Source: Pseudomonas fluorescens HK44 (GTDB taxonomy: Bacteria > Pseudomonadota > Gammaproteobacteria > Pseudomonadales > Pseudomonadaceae). Taken from it: a DNA stretch of 64,000 nucleotides. Within the stretch, counting starts at the first letter, position 1. Each line of letters starts with the position of its first letter. The position numbers and the translations under genes are program-made. Under the pieces are notes generated by a model. The model did no database searches. It was not told the origin of the DNA and saw only the letters and a list, made by a program, of their open reading frames with translations. The stretch covers positions 124,001 through 188,000 of the forward strand of contig NZ_AFOY02000018.1 in assembly GCF_000217955.3 (NCBI RefSeq), read 5' to 3'. Positions 39,397 to 48,311 of this stretch are shown here, in pieces.

Positions 39397-41769
39397 TCAG
39401 AAGTCGTAGCGACCAGTCACGCCCAGGGTCCGTGGTGTGCCGAGCAAGCCCTCGTAACCGCCGTTGGAACCGGTCCAGAGAGTCGTGTAGTAGGTTTTAT
39501 CAAAGGCATTTTTCAGCCACAGTGAGACGTCCCACTGCCCCTGCTTGAAGTCGCCGCGCAGGCCGGTGGACAGGTTGACTACGGCGTAACTCGGGATCTG
39601 GCCGAAGTCGGAATCCTCCACCGTACCCACCGCTTTGGAGCGGAACGCGTAGCTGGCGGTGACGTACTCTTCGAAGCCGTTACTCAGGTTCCATTTGTAT
39701 TCGCCATTGGCGTTGCCGATCCATTTCGACGCGCCGACCACCTGGTGGCCGGTGAGGTCGCAAGACGCTGGAGCCCCCGGCGCCAGGCTAACTTCCGGCG
39801 GGCATGGCGCATCTTTGTACGAGAGGTAGCTGACGTCGTTGTAGGAACCGTTGAAGTTCAGCGTCAGGCCGCGCAACGGGATCAGCGTGCTGTCGAATTC
39901 CACGCCGCGCGAACGCACCGAGCCGGCGTTGGTCAGGTATTGCACGCGGTTGACGTCGTCGTAGGCGTTGGTCTGATAGCCGTTGACCTGGGTCCAGAAG
40001 ACGTTGGCGTTGAGCTGCAGGCGGCGGTCCCACAGCGTGCTTTTGAAACCGAGTTCGGCGTTGTTGGCGCGCTCGGTGCCAATCAGCAACGAGTCGGCGC
40101 CAGCGACCGGTGCCGTGCCGACGGCCAGGTTCACACCACCGGATTTCTCGCCGTGGGACACGGTCGCGTAGCCGAGCAGGTTATCAGTGAAGTGGTAGCT
40201 GAGGTTGAGCAGCCCCGAAGGACTGGAGCTGTACTGATTCAAATCACCGGAGTCGTAAACCCCAGCGCGACCGCGCCTGACTGTCGCCGCCGCACCGGTG
40301 ACCGCCGCACCACCCACGGGTGCATCGCGGTTGACCCAGGCATTTTTCTCTTCATAAGTGCCACGCACGCCGGCGGTGAAATCCAGCTGCTCTGTGAGGT
40401 GCCAGGTGCCCTGGGCAAACAGTGCGAAGCTGTCGGTCTTGATGTGGCCTCTGCCAACGCTGTCGATGTTGGCCAGCGCACCCGCTGGCGTGCCGTTCCA
40501 GATGTCCGCCTGCGGGCCGTAATAGGCGAAGGATTTGTTGTCCAGGTCGTTGCCGAAGTAATAGGCGCCGAGCACGTACTCGAAGAAGCCGCCAGTGGGC
40601 GAGGCCAGGCGAAATTCCTGGGAGTATTGTTTGTCTTCTACAGAGACCCCGCCGTTGTAGGTCGCCGAGACATTCAGGCCGTCATCGTTACGCGGGGTGA
40701 AATTCCACCAGCGATAGGAGCTGATCGAGGTTAGGGTGAAGTCGCTCGGTAGCGTCCAGTTCGCCTCGACCGAGGTGCCGCCCTGATGCACAGTGACGTG
40801 CTGATCGTTGTTCAAGTTGACCTTGCGATGTGTGCCATCGACCAGCGTGGCCCCCGCGGCATTGGCCCGGGCCTGATAAAGGTTGACGCCGTTGATGGTC
40901 GGCCCGGTATTGTACAACACGCGGGTGCCAGCGCTGGAATCCTCTTCGTTGTAGTCACCGATCCAGCGCAGGTTGAACGATTCGTTGGGCTTGAACAGCA
41001 GCTGCCCACGGAAGCCGTCGCGCGAGCCACCGTTCAGGTCGTGGCCGTCGTATTCGTTTTTGATGTCGCCATCGCTGCGGGTGCGATAAGCGGAAAAACG
41101 CCCGGCGAGTTGGTCATTCAACGGGCCGGAAATCGTGCCCTTGGTCTGGAAATAACCGTCCTCGCCCACCGAACTCTCGATGCTGCGCTCCGGGGTGAAG
41201 GTCGGCGCGCGCGTGCTGATGTTGATCACGCCGGCCGTGGTGTTCTTGCCGAACAAAGTACCTTGCGGGCCGCGCAGCACTTCGAGCTGCTCGATGTCCA
41301 TCAGGTCGAACACCGCCATGCCCGGCCGCCCTAGGTAGACGTTATCGATGTACAGCCCGACGCTGCCTTCCAGGCCATCGCTGGCCGGATTGTTGCCCAG
41401 GCCACGGATCGACACGCTGGACTGGCGCGCATGCATGTAGGCGACGTTGACGCTGGGCACCAGTTGCTGCAAATCCTGGATGCGATAGACCCGCTGGCTT
41501 TCCAGCACCTGGCCGCTGACCACGCTCATCGGTGTCGGTACATCCTGCGAGCTTTCCTCGCGACGGCGGGTGGTGACCGTCACGGTTTCCAGCTGCGCGC
41601 CATCGGCTTTGGCCTGGCCTGCAACGGTGGCTGCGGGAACCGTTTCGGGCGTGCTGGCGTCAGCGGCCTGTGCCTGGGTCCAACTGGCGCTCCCCGCCAG
41701 CAGCAGGGCCAGGGGCAGGCGTTTGAGCCGTCGGGGCGTGAGGGGTGAGGCGAGGTTCAACGGGCTCAT
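39397..41769 (-). CDS. TonB-dependent outer-membrane receptor, probably for organosulfates
   Basis: The 790-residue protein has a signal peptide (cut after AQA, about 35), a plug domain with TonB-box-like ETVTVTTRRREESSQDVPTP, SVSIRGLG and VLRGPQGTLFGKNTTAG, and a 22-strand barrel ending in ...TLGVTGRYDF with terminal Phe. It resembles the SftP-type receptors tied to sulfate-ester use in Pseudomonas; the substrate is inferred from neighbours. Low in sulfur: four Met and two Cys in about 755 mature residues. Divergent from a LysR gene with a shared 20-bp motif between them. Confidence 0.88.
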   Translation of the reverse strand: MSPLNLASPLTPRRLKRLPLALLLAGSASWTQAQAADASTPETVPAATVAGQAKADGAQLETVTVTTRRREESSQDVPTPMSVVSGQVLESQRVYRIQDLQQLVPSVNVAYMHARQSSVSIRGLGNNPASDGLEGSVGLYIDNVYLGRPGMAVFDLMDIEQLEVLRGPQGTLFGKNTTAGVINISTRAPTFTPERSIESSVGEDGYFQTKGTISGPLNDQLAGRFSAYRTRSDGDIKNEYDGHDLNGGSRDGFRGQLLFKPNESFNLRWIGDYNEEDSSAGTRVLYNTGPTINGVNLYQARANAAGATLVDGTHRKVNLNNDQHVTVHQGGTSVEANWTLPSDFTLTSISSYRWWNFTPRNDDGLNVSATYNGGVSVEDKQYSQEFRLASPTGGFFEYVLGAYYFGNDLDNKSFAYYGPQADIWNGTPAGALANIDSVGRGHIKTDSFALFAQGTWHLTEQLDFTAGVRGTYEEKNAWVNRDAPVGGAAVTGAAATVRRGRAGVYDSGDLNQYSSSPSGLLNLSYHFTDNLLGYATVSHGEKSGGVNLAVGTAPVAGADSLLIGTERANNAELGFKSTLWDRRLQLNANVFWTQVNGYQTNAYDDVNRVQYLTNAGSVRSRGVEFDSTLIPLRGLTLNFNGSYNDVSYLSYKDAPCPPEVSLAPGAPASCDLTGHQVVGASKWIGNANGEYKWNLSNGFEEYVTASYAFRSKAVGTVEDSDFGQIPSYAVVNLSTGLRGDFKQGQWDVSLWLKNAFDKTYYTTLWTGSNGGYEGLLGTPRTLGVTGRYDF

Positions 41770-41891
41770 TTAGCGGCTCCAGGTCAAAAAACACACAAAG
41801 ACTTTTCAGTAGTGCATATTCTTTAAAGTTATTTATTTATGTTTTTACAAAAATTTACTGCATAAGAGATTGCCTTTATAAGGAGTCGACC

Positions 41892-41911
41892 TAATGCATA
41901 TCCAATGCATT
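41892..41911. promoter_or_regulatory. 20-bp motif shared with the atsR-atsB region (copy 1)
   Basis: The minus strand reads AATGCATTGGATATGCATTA, which matches 17 of 20 bases of 49487-49506. Two ATGCAT half-sites are spaced by 5 bases, a layout suited to a dimeric LysR regulator. It lies 24 bases before the LysR start at 41936 and about 122 bases before the receptor gene. Confidence 0.6.
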
Positions 41912-41935
41912 TCCCCGATATTTTTTATGTGAAAA

Positions 41936-42880
41936 ATGCATATCGATTTGCGCCAGCTCCGTCACTTCATTGCCCTCGCCGACCAGCGCAGCTTCGTCGC
42001 GGGCGCGATGGCGGTGAACCTGTCGCAGTCGGCCTTCAGCCGCAGCATTCAGGCGCTGGAACACAGCGTCGGTTGTCAGTTGGTGGACCGTGGACGCAAG
42101 GACCTGGCGCCCACAAAACAGGGCCAGGTGTTGCTCGAACATGCGCGGCGGCTGGTCAGCGGCGCACAGCAGATGGCCAACGAGATCAGCCAGTTCAATG
42201 GCCTGGAGGCCGGCGAGCTGCGTTTCGGCTGTGGTCCGGCGCCCGCAGCAGGGCTGGTCCCCCGGGCGATCGGCAGCTTCATCGGCCGCTACCCCAAGGC
42301 ACGGGTGCAATTTCAGGTGGATGACTGGCAAAGCCTGAGCAAGCGCCTGCTGAGTGAAGAGTTCGAATTCTTCGTCGCCGACACCCGGCAATTCGAAGCC
42401 GACCCGGACTACCTGACCCAACGCCTGCGTCCGCGCAAATGGCACTTCTGCTGCCGCGCCGGACATCCACTGGCCACTCGCGAAAGCGTCAGTGCCGCCG
42501 AGTTGATGAGTTATTCGATGGCGGTGACCATCCGCCCGCCCAACCTGCGCAAAGTCATCGTCGACTTGAGTGGCCGGCCGGATTTCACGCCCAACGTGGA
42601 ATGCGAAAACAGCTACAGCCTGCTCGGTGTGGTGATGCGTTCGGATGCGATTGGCATCATCGGCGAGTATTCCGATGCACTGCATAACGCCAAGGGTCAG
42701 ATGGTGCGCTTGAAGATCGACGGGCTGGCCGATGACCTGGAAGAGTTGTACACCCGCTATGGGATTGTCAGTCGCGCGGGGTATCGGTTGTCACCGTTGG
42801 CCGAGGCGATGATTGCGCAGATCAAGGAGGTGGATGCACAGGATGAAGAGGTGTGTTCGCTGGAGAACTTCGCTGTTTGA
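41936..42880 (+). CDS. LysR-family regulator (sulfate-ester locus, copy 1)
   Basis: The 314-residue regulator has an N-terminal winged helix (MHIDLRQLRHFIALADQRSF, LSQSAFSRSIQALEHSVG) and a LysR substrate domain. It is divergent from the TonB-dependent receptor. It is clearly similar to the second LysR at 45923-46843 (DLRQLR-FIAL, FSRSIQ-LE, GELRFGCG-APA). No strong ribosome site precedes the ATG. Likely controls the receptor and/or itself through the motif at 41892; inferred. Confidence 0.9.
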   Translation: MHIDLRQLRHFIALADQRSFVAGAMAVNLSQSAFSRSIQALEHSVGCQLVDRGRKDLAPTKQGQVLLEHARRLVSGAQQMANEISQFNGLEAGELRFGCGPAPAAGLVPRAIGSFIGRYPKARVQFQVDDWQSLSKRLLSEEFEFFVADTRQFEADPDYLTQRLRPRKWHFCCRAGHPLATRESVSAAELMSYSMAVTIRPPNLRKVIVDLSGRPDFTPNVECENSYSLLGVVMRSDAIGIIGEYSDALHNAKGQMVRLKIDGLADDLEELYTRYGIVSRAGYRLSPLAEAMIAQIKEVDAQDEEVCSLENFAV

Positions 42881-42887
42881 GCTGGCC

Positions 42888-42983
42888 TCATCGCTGGCAA
42901 GCCAGTTCCCACAGGGATCAATGGTGTTCACAAATTATGTGTCCGCCACAGAACCTTGTGGGTGCTGGCTTGCCAGCGATAGC
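42888..42983. repeat. REP doublet
   Basis: Inverted arms CATCGCTGGCAAGCCAGTTC (from 42889) and TTGTGGGTGCTGGCTTGCCA (from 42957) with about 42 bases between. It fills the gap between the LysR gene and the sulfatase gene. Confidence 0.85.
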
Positions 42984-43095
42984 GTCAGCCCAGGCAGCGA
43001 TGCACCCCCTGCATAAAAACCATTTCCCAAACGCACTTGCCTCAACCCCTCTCCAGCAGCGAAAAACCTCGCCTGTCTTTCGATCTGTGAACCCC

Positions 43096-44712
43096 ATGTC
43101 CAACACCCCAAACCCTGTGCGCAACGTGCTGTACATCATGTGCGATCAACTGCGGCGCGATTACCTGTCGTGCTACGGCCACCCGCATCTGCACACGCCC
43201 AACATCGATCGCCTGGCCGACGCCGGCGTGCGTTTCAGTCGTGCCTATACCCAAGGCACGATCTGCGGGCCGTCGCGAATGTCGGCCTACACCGGGCGCT
43301 ATGTCAGCAGTCATCAGGTCGCCTGGAACGCCGTGCCGCTGCCGCTGGATGAACTGACCCTCGGTGATTACCTGCGGCCCCATGGCATACGCACCGCACT
43401 GGTGGGCAAGACCCACGCCACACCCAATCTCGATGCCTTGCAGCGACTGGCCATCGACCCGCTGGGCGATCAGGCGGCGGTGCTGAACGAAGTCGGTTTC
43501 GAGCCGTTTTTCCGGCATGACGGGATCTTCCCGGACGACCCATTGTTCGATGACAAGCGCGAGTCCGCGCCCTACACCCACTACCTGCGTGACCTCAGTT
43601 TCGAAGGCCGCAACCCGTGGCACGACTGGGCCAACGCGGCTGAAGGTGAACAGGGCGAAATCCTCAGCGGCTGGAAAATGCGCTACGCCCATTTGCCGGC
43701 GCGCGTGCCGGAGCAGCATTCGGAAACCGTCTACACCACCGGCCGCGCCCTGGACTTCATCGCCGAACAAGGCGAGCAGCCATGGTGCCTGCACCTGTCG
43801 TACATCAAGCCCCACTGGCCCTACATCGCCCCGGCGCCGTATCACGCGCTGTATGGCGCAGAACAGGTGATCGAGCCGGTGCGTGCGTCGGCAAGCGCAG
43901 CCAGTGATCACCCGGTGTACAACGCGTTTCGCCAGCACGAAGAGAGCCTGAATTTTTCCAGGGACGAAGTGCGCTTGAACGTGGTCCCGACGTACATGGG
44001 CCTGATCAAGCAGGTCGATGACCAGCTTGGGCGGCTGTTTGATTTTCTGCAGAGCAGCGGGCGTTGGGATGACACCCTGATCGTGTTCACCAGCGATCAC
44101 GGCGACTTCCTTGGCGACCATTACCTGGGGAAAAAAGAGTTTCTGCTGGAGCCGGCGGTGGGTATTCCGCTGATCGTTCGCGACCCACGCCCGGCCGCGG
44201 ACATCACCCGCGGATCGGTGGACGAAAGGCTGGTGGAAACCATCGACGCATTGCCGACATTTCTTCAGGCTTTGGGGTTGCCGAGCGCCGAGCATCGGCT
44301 TGAAGGACGCTCGCTGATTCCCTTGCTGCATGGCGCGCAAACCGACTGGCGCCGCTTTGTGATCAGTGAATACGACTACGCGTTTCAAGCGCCGGCACGG
44401 GAGCGATTGTCTCAACCGATCGACCGCTGCCGCACGACCATGGTGCGCAGCGAGCGCTGGAAATACCTGGCGTACGACGGCTTCCAGCCGCAGCTGTTTG
44501 ACCTGCTCAATGATACGCAGGAGTTACGGGATTTGGGTGCGGACCCGGCGTATGCGTCGGTTCGAGAAGAGCATGCGGGGTATTTGTTTGAGTGGGTACG
44601 TGGTTTGAAACGGAGGACGACGATCAGCCATCAGGAGATTGATTTGCGTGGGCAGCGGTTTCGTTATGGCGAGCCCGAAAGCGAGAAATTGGTACAGATC
44701 GGCGTTTGGTGA
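43096..44712 (+). CDS. Sulfatase-family hydrolase (PMH/arylsulfatase-like)
   Basis: The 538-residue alkaline-phosphatase-superfamily enzyme has metal ligands in YIMCDQLRRDYLSCYGH, the C-x-P-S-R formylglycine motif ICGPSRMSAYTGR (Cys about 59), VGKTHATPN, and the C-terminal metal site FTSDHGDFLGDHYLGKK. It is cytoplasmic (no signal peptide). The pattern is closer to phosphonate-monoester-hydrolase/choline-sulfatase types than to AtsA. Substrate unknown; location suggests a sulfate ester. The start ATG lacks a strong ribosome site; upstream in-frame codons lie in the REP doublet. Confidence 0.85.
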   Translation: MSNTPNPVRNVLYIMCDQLRRDYLSCYGHPHLHTPNIDRLADAGVRFSRAYTQGTICGPSRMSAYTGRYVSSHQVAWNAVPLPLDELTLGDYLRPHGIRTALVGKTHATPNLDALQRLAIDPLGDQAAVLNEVGFEPFFRHDGIFPDDPLFDDKRESAPYTHYLRDLSFEGRNPWHDWANAAEGEQGEILSGWKMRYAHLPARVPEQHSETVYTTGRALDFIAEQGEQPWCLHLSYIKPHWPYIAPAPYHALYGAEQVIEPVRASASAASDHPVYNAFRQHEESLNFSRDEVRLNVVPTYMGLIKQVDDQLGRLFDFLQSSGRWDDTLIVFTSDHGDFLGDHYLGKKEFLLEPAVGIPLIVRDPRPAADITRGSVDERLVETIDALPTFLQALGLPSAEHRLEGRSLIPLLHGAQTDWRRFVISEYDYAFQAPARERLSQPIDRCRTTMVRSERWKYLAYDGFQPQLFDLLNDTQELRDLGADPAYASVREEHAGYLFEWVRGLKRRTTISHQEIDLRGQRFRYGEPESEKLVQIGVW

Positions 44713-44717
44713 AAAAA

Positions 44718-44812
44718 CATCGCTGGCAAGCCCGCTCCCACAGGGTTTGGTGTCGTTCACGTCCATTGTGTTCAACACCATTCATTGTGGGAGCTGGCTT
44801 GCCAGCGAAGGC
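44718..44812. repeat. REP doublet between convergent genes
   Basis: Arms at 44718-44743 and 44785-44812 (inverted, CATCGCTGGCAAGC type) lie between the sulfatase and atsK stops. It may form a bidirectional transcript end. Confidence 0.85.
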
Positions 44813-44818
44813 GTCAGA

Positions 44819-45739
44819 TCAAACGCCGCCGATATCCGGCCCCTTCACCGTCTGACTGCGTTGCCCCGAAACCCCGATTGCCACTTCGCCCTTGAGCGTC
44901 ACACGACGCACCACACGGTCCTGGGTGCCATAGTCGTCCACCGCGTAATGCTGGGTGGAGCGGTTATCCCAGATCGCCACATCACCGGCCTTCCAGCGCC
45001 AGCGCACGGTGTTTTCCTGGCGGATGACGTGGCTTTGCAGCAGGCCGAACAGGTGCGCCGAATCCGCCTGGGAATAGCCCTTGATGCGCTTGACGAAATG
45101 CCCCAGCAGCAAGCTTTTCTCGCCGCTGATCGGGTGCACGCGAACCACCGGATGCTCGGTCTCGTACACGGTCGAGGTGAAGACCTTGCGGTAGCGCTCC
45201 AGCTTCTCCGCCGAAACGTCAGGCTTGGCGCTGGCGTAGTCATATTCGTTGCTGTGCACGGCCACGAGTTTATCCGCCAGTTCACGCAACTCCGGCGCCA
45301 GTTCGTTGTAAGCGGTGGCGGTGTTGGCCCATACCGTGTCGCCGCCGAAGGCCGGTGCCACCACCGAGCGCAGGATCGAAGCTTTCGGGTAGGCATCGAC
45401 GAAGGTCACATCGGTGTGCCAGGAGTTGGCGCGCTGGCCTTGGGCACCATCCAGTTCGAACAGAAAACGGGTGCCGTCACGGACCGGCACGGTTGGGTGC
45501 GCCACTGGTTCGCCTAGCAGTTGAGCGAAGGCTTCCTGGAGCTGATCGTCGAGGTGGGCCTGCTCGCGGAAAAAGATCACTTTGTACTGCACCAGCGCTT
45601 GCTGGATCGCTTCGACGGTGGCGGCATCCAGCTCACCGGAGAGGTGCACGCCACGGATCTCGGCACCGATCCGACCGGCCACCGGATGGATTTCAAGCGC
45701 GTGAACAGCGGGTTTTACAGCTAAAGCGGCATTGCTCAT
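44819..45739 (-). CDS. atsK: Alpha-ketoglutarate-dependent alkylsulfatase AtsK (TauD family)
   Basis: Oxygenase that splits alkyl sulfate esters into aldehyde and sulfate with 2-oxoglutarate and Fe(II). The 306-residue protein shows iron ligands His108, Asp110 (SWHTDVTF) and His264 (STQHYAVDDYG) and 2-oxoglutarate-binding Arg275/Arg279. It has no Cys and no Met beyond the initiator, the mark of a sulfur-starvation protein. The start MSNAALAVKPAVH matches AtsK; divergent from a LysR gene, as in P. putida S-313. Confidence 0.9.
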   Translation of the reverse strand: MSNAALAVKPAVHALEIHPVAGRIGAEIRGVHLSGELDAATVEAIQQALVQYKVIFFREQAHLDDQLQEAFAQLLGEPVAHPTVPVRDGTRFLFELDGAQGQRANSWHTDVTFVDAYPKASILRSVVAPAFGGDTVWANTATAYNELAPELRELADKLVAVHSNEYDYASAKPDVSAEKLERYRKVFTSTVYETEHPVVRVHPISGEKSLLLGHFVKRIKGYSQADSAHLFGLLQSHVIRQENTVRWRWKAGDVAIWDNRSTQHYAVDDYGTQDRVVRRVTLKGEVAIGVSGQRSQTVKGPDIGGV

Positions 45740-45790
45740 GGGTAGACCCTCGATCGGACTGCTGACGGTGGAGTGGCAGCGAAACAACGC

Positions 45791-45824
45791 TCTATCTATA
45801 TTCTATCTAGATCTAATAGATATT
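45791..45824. promoter_or_regulatory. Repeated TCTATCTA in the atsK-LysR gap
   Basis: TCTATCTA occurs at 45791 and, as TTCTATCTAG, at 45801, followed by the palindrome TAGATCTA. The gap of 183 bases between the divergent genes holds no ORF, so this is a candidate regulator site. Its match to any known consensus is not established. Confidence 0.35.
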
Positions 45825-45922
45825 CACGTGATTCGTTGACGGAATAAGAGCTTGCATTTAAAACCTCAATCAACCTTTGTCGCAAATGCCTTCGAGCTAT
45901 TTTTAGGATGCCGGGAAAGCAT

Positions 45923-46843
45923 ATGGATCTTCGCCAGTTACGCTACTTCATCGCCCTCAACGAACACCGCAGTTTCGTCCGCGCGGCGGATGCCATGGGC
46001 ATCACCCAACCGGCGTTCAGCCGCAGTATTCAAGGGCTCGAGCAGGAGTTCGGCTGCGTGCTGGTGGACCGAGGCAACAAGGATTTGCGCCCCACGCCCG
46101 AAGGCCAGGTGGTGCTGCAACATGCACGGAGCCTGGTGCAAGGCGCAGCGCTGCTCAGCGCCGAAGTGAAGCAGATGACCAAGCTCGACGCCGGTGAGTT
46201 GCGCTTCGGTTGTGGAACCGCCCCGGCGGTGAAACTGGTTCCGGATGCGGTGGCGCAATTCATCAATGCCCACCCCAAAGTGCGCACCTGTTTCGAAGTG
46301 GATAATTGGGAGAAACTCAGCCGTGCACTGAGCCGCGAAGAGATCGAATTCTTCATCGCCGACATCCGCCATTTCGAAGCCGACCCGAACTTCCAGACCC
46401 AGGCCCTGAGACCCAAGCGCGGAGTGTTTTTCTGCCGTCCCGGGCATCCGCTGCTGGCCAAGGAAAGCCTGTCGACTAACGACATGTTCGACTACCCGCT
46501 GGCAACCACGCTTATTCCGCCGGGCATCCGCAAACTGCTGGCGAACCTCAGCGGGCGCATGGACTTTTCCCCGACCATCGAGACCGAGCATTTCCCGGCG
46601 CTGGTGAAAATCGTGCTGCAATCGAATGCCATTGGCGTGGGCACAGAAGAAGCGTTCGTCGAGGACATTGCCCAGGGTTCGCTGGTGCTGCTGCACTGGC
46701 GCAATCTGCCGCAGAACATCGAGAGCATGAATGCCCGGTGCGGGATCGTCAGCCGCACCGGGTTCAGGTTGTCGCCGGCGGCGCGGGCGATGATTGAGAT
46801 GTTGGTGGCGGTGGACAAGCAGGAGATCCCTATTGCAGTTTAG
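45923..46843 (+). CDS. sftR: LysR-family regulator, SftR-like
   Basis: The 306-residue LysR protein has helix-turn-helix ADAMGITQPAFSRSIQGLEQEFG and the substrate domain. It is divergent from atsK. In P. putida S-313 the LysR protein SftR controls sulfate-ester genes including atsK, so the name is given by position and family, not by alignment. Start MDLRQLRYF is used; an ATG 5 codons upstream is possible. Similar to the LysR at 41936. Confidence 0.75.
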   Translation: MDLRQLRYFIALNEHRSFVRAADAMGITQPAFSRSIQGLEQEFGCVLVDRGNKDLRPTPEGQVVLQHARSLVQGAALLSAEVKQMTKLDAGELRFGCGTAPAVKLVPDAVAQFINAHPKVRTCFEVDNWEKLSRALSREEIEFFIADIRHFEADPNFQTQALRPKRGVFFCRPGHPLLAKESLSTNDMFDYPLATTLIPPGIRKLLANLSGRMDFSPTIETEHFPALVKIVLQSNAIGVGTEEAFVEDIAQGSLVLLHWRNLPQNIESMNARCGIVSRTGFRLSPAARAMIEMLVAVDKQEIPIAV

Positions 46844-46847
46844 GGCC

Positions 46848-46873
46848 TCTTCGCGAGCAAGCCCGCTCCCACA
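46848..46873. repeat. REP element, left arm of a split doublet
   Basis: TCTTCGCGAGCAAGCCCGCT and CCCACA form a REP core. The matching inverted arm is at 48267-48290 on the far side of the IS1111-type element. Confidence 0.7.
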
Positions 46874-46916
46874 CTCGACCGTGGCGAACACAACATCTGT
46901 GTACGACGCAGATCAA

Positions 46917-48263
46917 TAATGAAATGGCTACCCCCGCCGCCCCCTGTGATCGCCCACTAAGCTTTCGCAGGGGGCTCATCGGAGACCGTTGCCATGAACA
47001 AAGTAGCTATTGCCGCCATCGATCTGGGAAAACACTCTTTCCATCTACACGCGCAAGATGATCGTGGTCATGAGCTTTACCGCAAAAAGTTTACTCGTGC
47101 GGCGCTCATGCAGCACCTGATGAATCTCGAACCCTGCACCGTTGTGATGGAAGCCTGCGGCGGAGCCCACTTCATGGCGCAGGAGGTCGCGAAGCTGGGA
47201 CATACGCCCAAGCTCATTGCCCCGCATCTCGTACGCCCTTACGTGAAAAGCAACAAAAACGACTTCGCTGATGCCGAGCGATCTGCGAGGCGGCGACTCG
47301 TCCAACAATGCGCTTTGTACACCCCAAAACCCAGGCTCAGCAGCTGCTGGCCATGCTCAACTCGACACGCGATTCGTTCATCAAAGAGCGCACCGCGACC
47401 GTCAATCGGATTCACGCAGCGCTTTTGGAGGTCGGCGTCAGTCTGGCCACAGGCTTCAAGCCCATCAAAGAACTGCCCGCTCGGCTTGAAGCGAGTTCAA
47501 TTCCTGTGCCCATCAAAAAACTTCTGACGAGGTTGCAGGAGCACTTCACCTATCTGGATGGGCAGATCAAGACGCTGGACAAGGAAGTGGAATGCCAGGC
47601 CGCCGAAGATGATCTGGCGGCTCGTTTGATGACCATGCCCTGCGTAGGCCCGATCACCTCCAGCGTCCTGGCTGCCGAATTGGGCGATGGCAAGCAGTTC
47701 AAATGCGGCCGAGGCTATTCGGCCTCAATCGGGCTGATACCCAAACAGCATTCTACGGGCGGCAAGACCGTCCTGCTGGGCATCAGCAAGCGAGGTGATC
47801 GCAACCAGCGGCGCCTGCTTGTCCAATGTGCCCGTGTTTACCTGATGCAACTGGACCGACAGAAAGGCTGGCTGGCGGACTGGGTCCGGCAGCTATTGGC
47901 CCACCATCACTCCAACCATGTGGTCTGCGCGCTGGCCAACAAGCTGGCAAGGATCGCCTGGGCGATTGCTGGCCCACCACACTGAATTTGATGCAGGGCC
48001 AACCGCGATGAACGCCTGACCCTGCTGTCACCCGAGCACCACCCACCTGGTTTTGCGATGCTGGATAACAGATGACGTGAACGGCTAACCGGCCTGACGA
48101 CAACCCTGAGCTCCCACACGGCTGAAAGGCCGTTCGAATAATTAGGATCGTTAGGCATCGATTCTCATCGAGGCGCGGGGTTGCCACCCCACACAGACGC
48201 CGGATAGATGAAAGCAAGCCAAACACGCATCAAAAACAGTATTGCAGAAAAGGGGGTAACCAT
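46917..48263 (+). mobile_element. IS110-family element, IS1111 subgroup, in a REP doublet
   Basis: Subterminal inverted repeats ATGGCTACCCCC (46924-46935) and ATGGTTACCCCC read from the right end (48263-48252) match at 11 of 12 bases and enclose the transposase gene, as in the IS1111 subgroup. The left end is approximate because these elements extend a few bases beyond the repeat. The 266 bases behind the transposase hold no gene. REP arms flank both sides, so the target was the spacer of a REP doublet. Confidence 0.75.
46994..47985 (+). pseudogene. IS110-family transposase, one-base frameshift
   Basis: DEDD-type transposase: IAAIDLGKHSFHLHAQDD, VMEACGGAHFMAQE and KNDFADAE in the first frame, then MRFVHPKTQAQQLLAML, MTMPCVGPITSSVLAAELGDG and SASIGLIPKQHSTGGK (Transposase_20) in the second. 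The reading breaks near 47278 where GAGCGATC should be GAGGCGATC; one G restores AEAICEAATRPTMRF. Inactive as written unless frameshifting or a sequencing error is involved. Confidence 0.88.
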
Positions 48264-48266
48264 AGA

Positions 48267-48290
48267 TGTGGGAGCTTGCTCACGATGAGG
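48267..48290. repeat. REP element, right arm of the split doublet
   Basis: TGTGGGAGCTTGCTCACGAT is a REP core in inverted orientation to 46848-46873. It follows the right end of the IS element by 3 bases. Confidence 0.7.
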
Positions 48291-48311
48291 CCAGCAAGCC
48301 CGCTAAAAATT

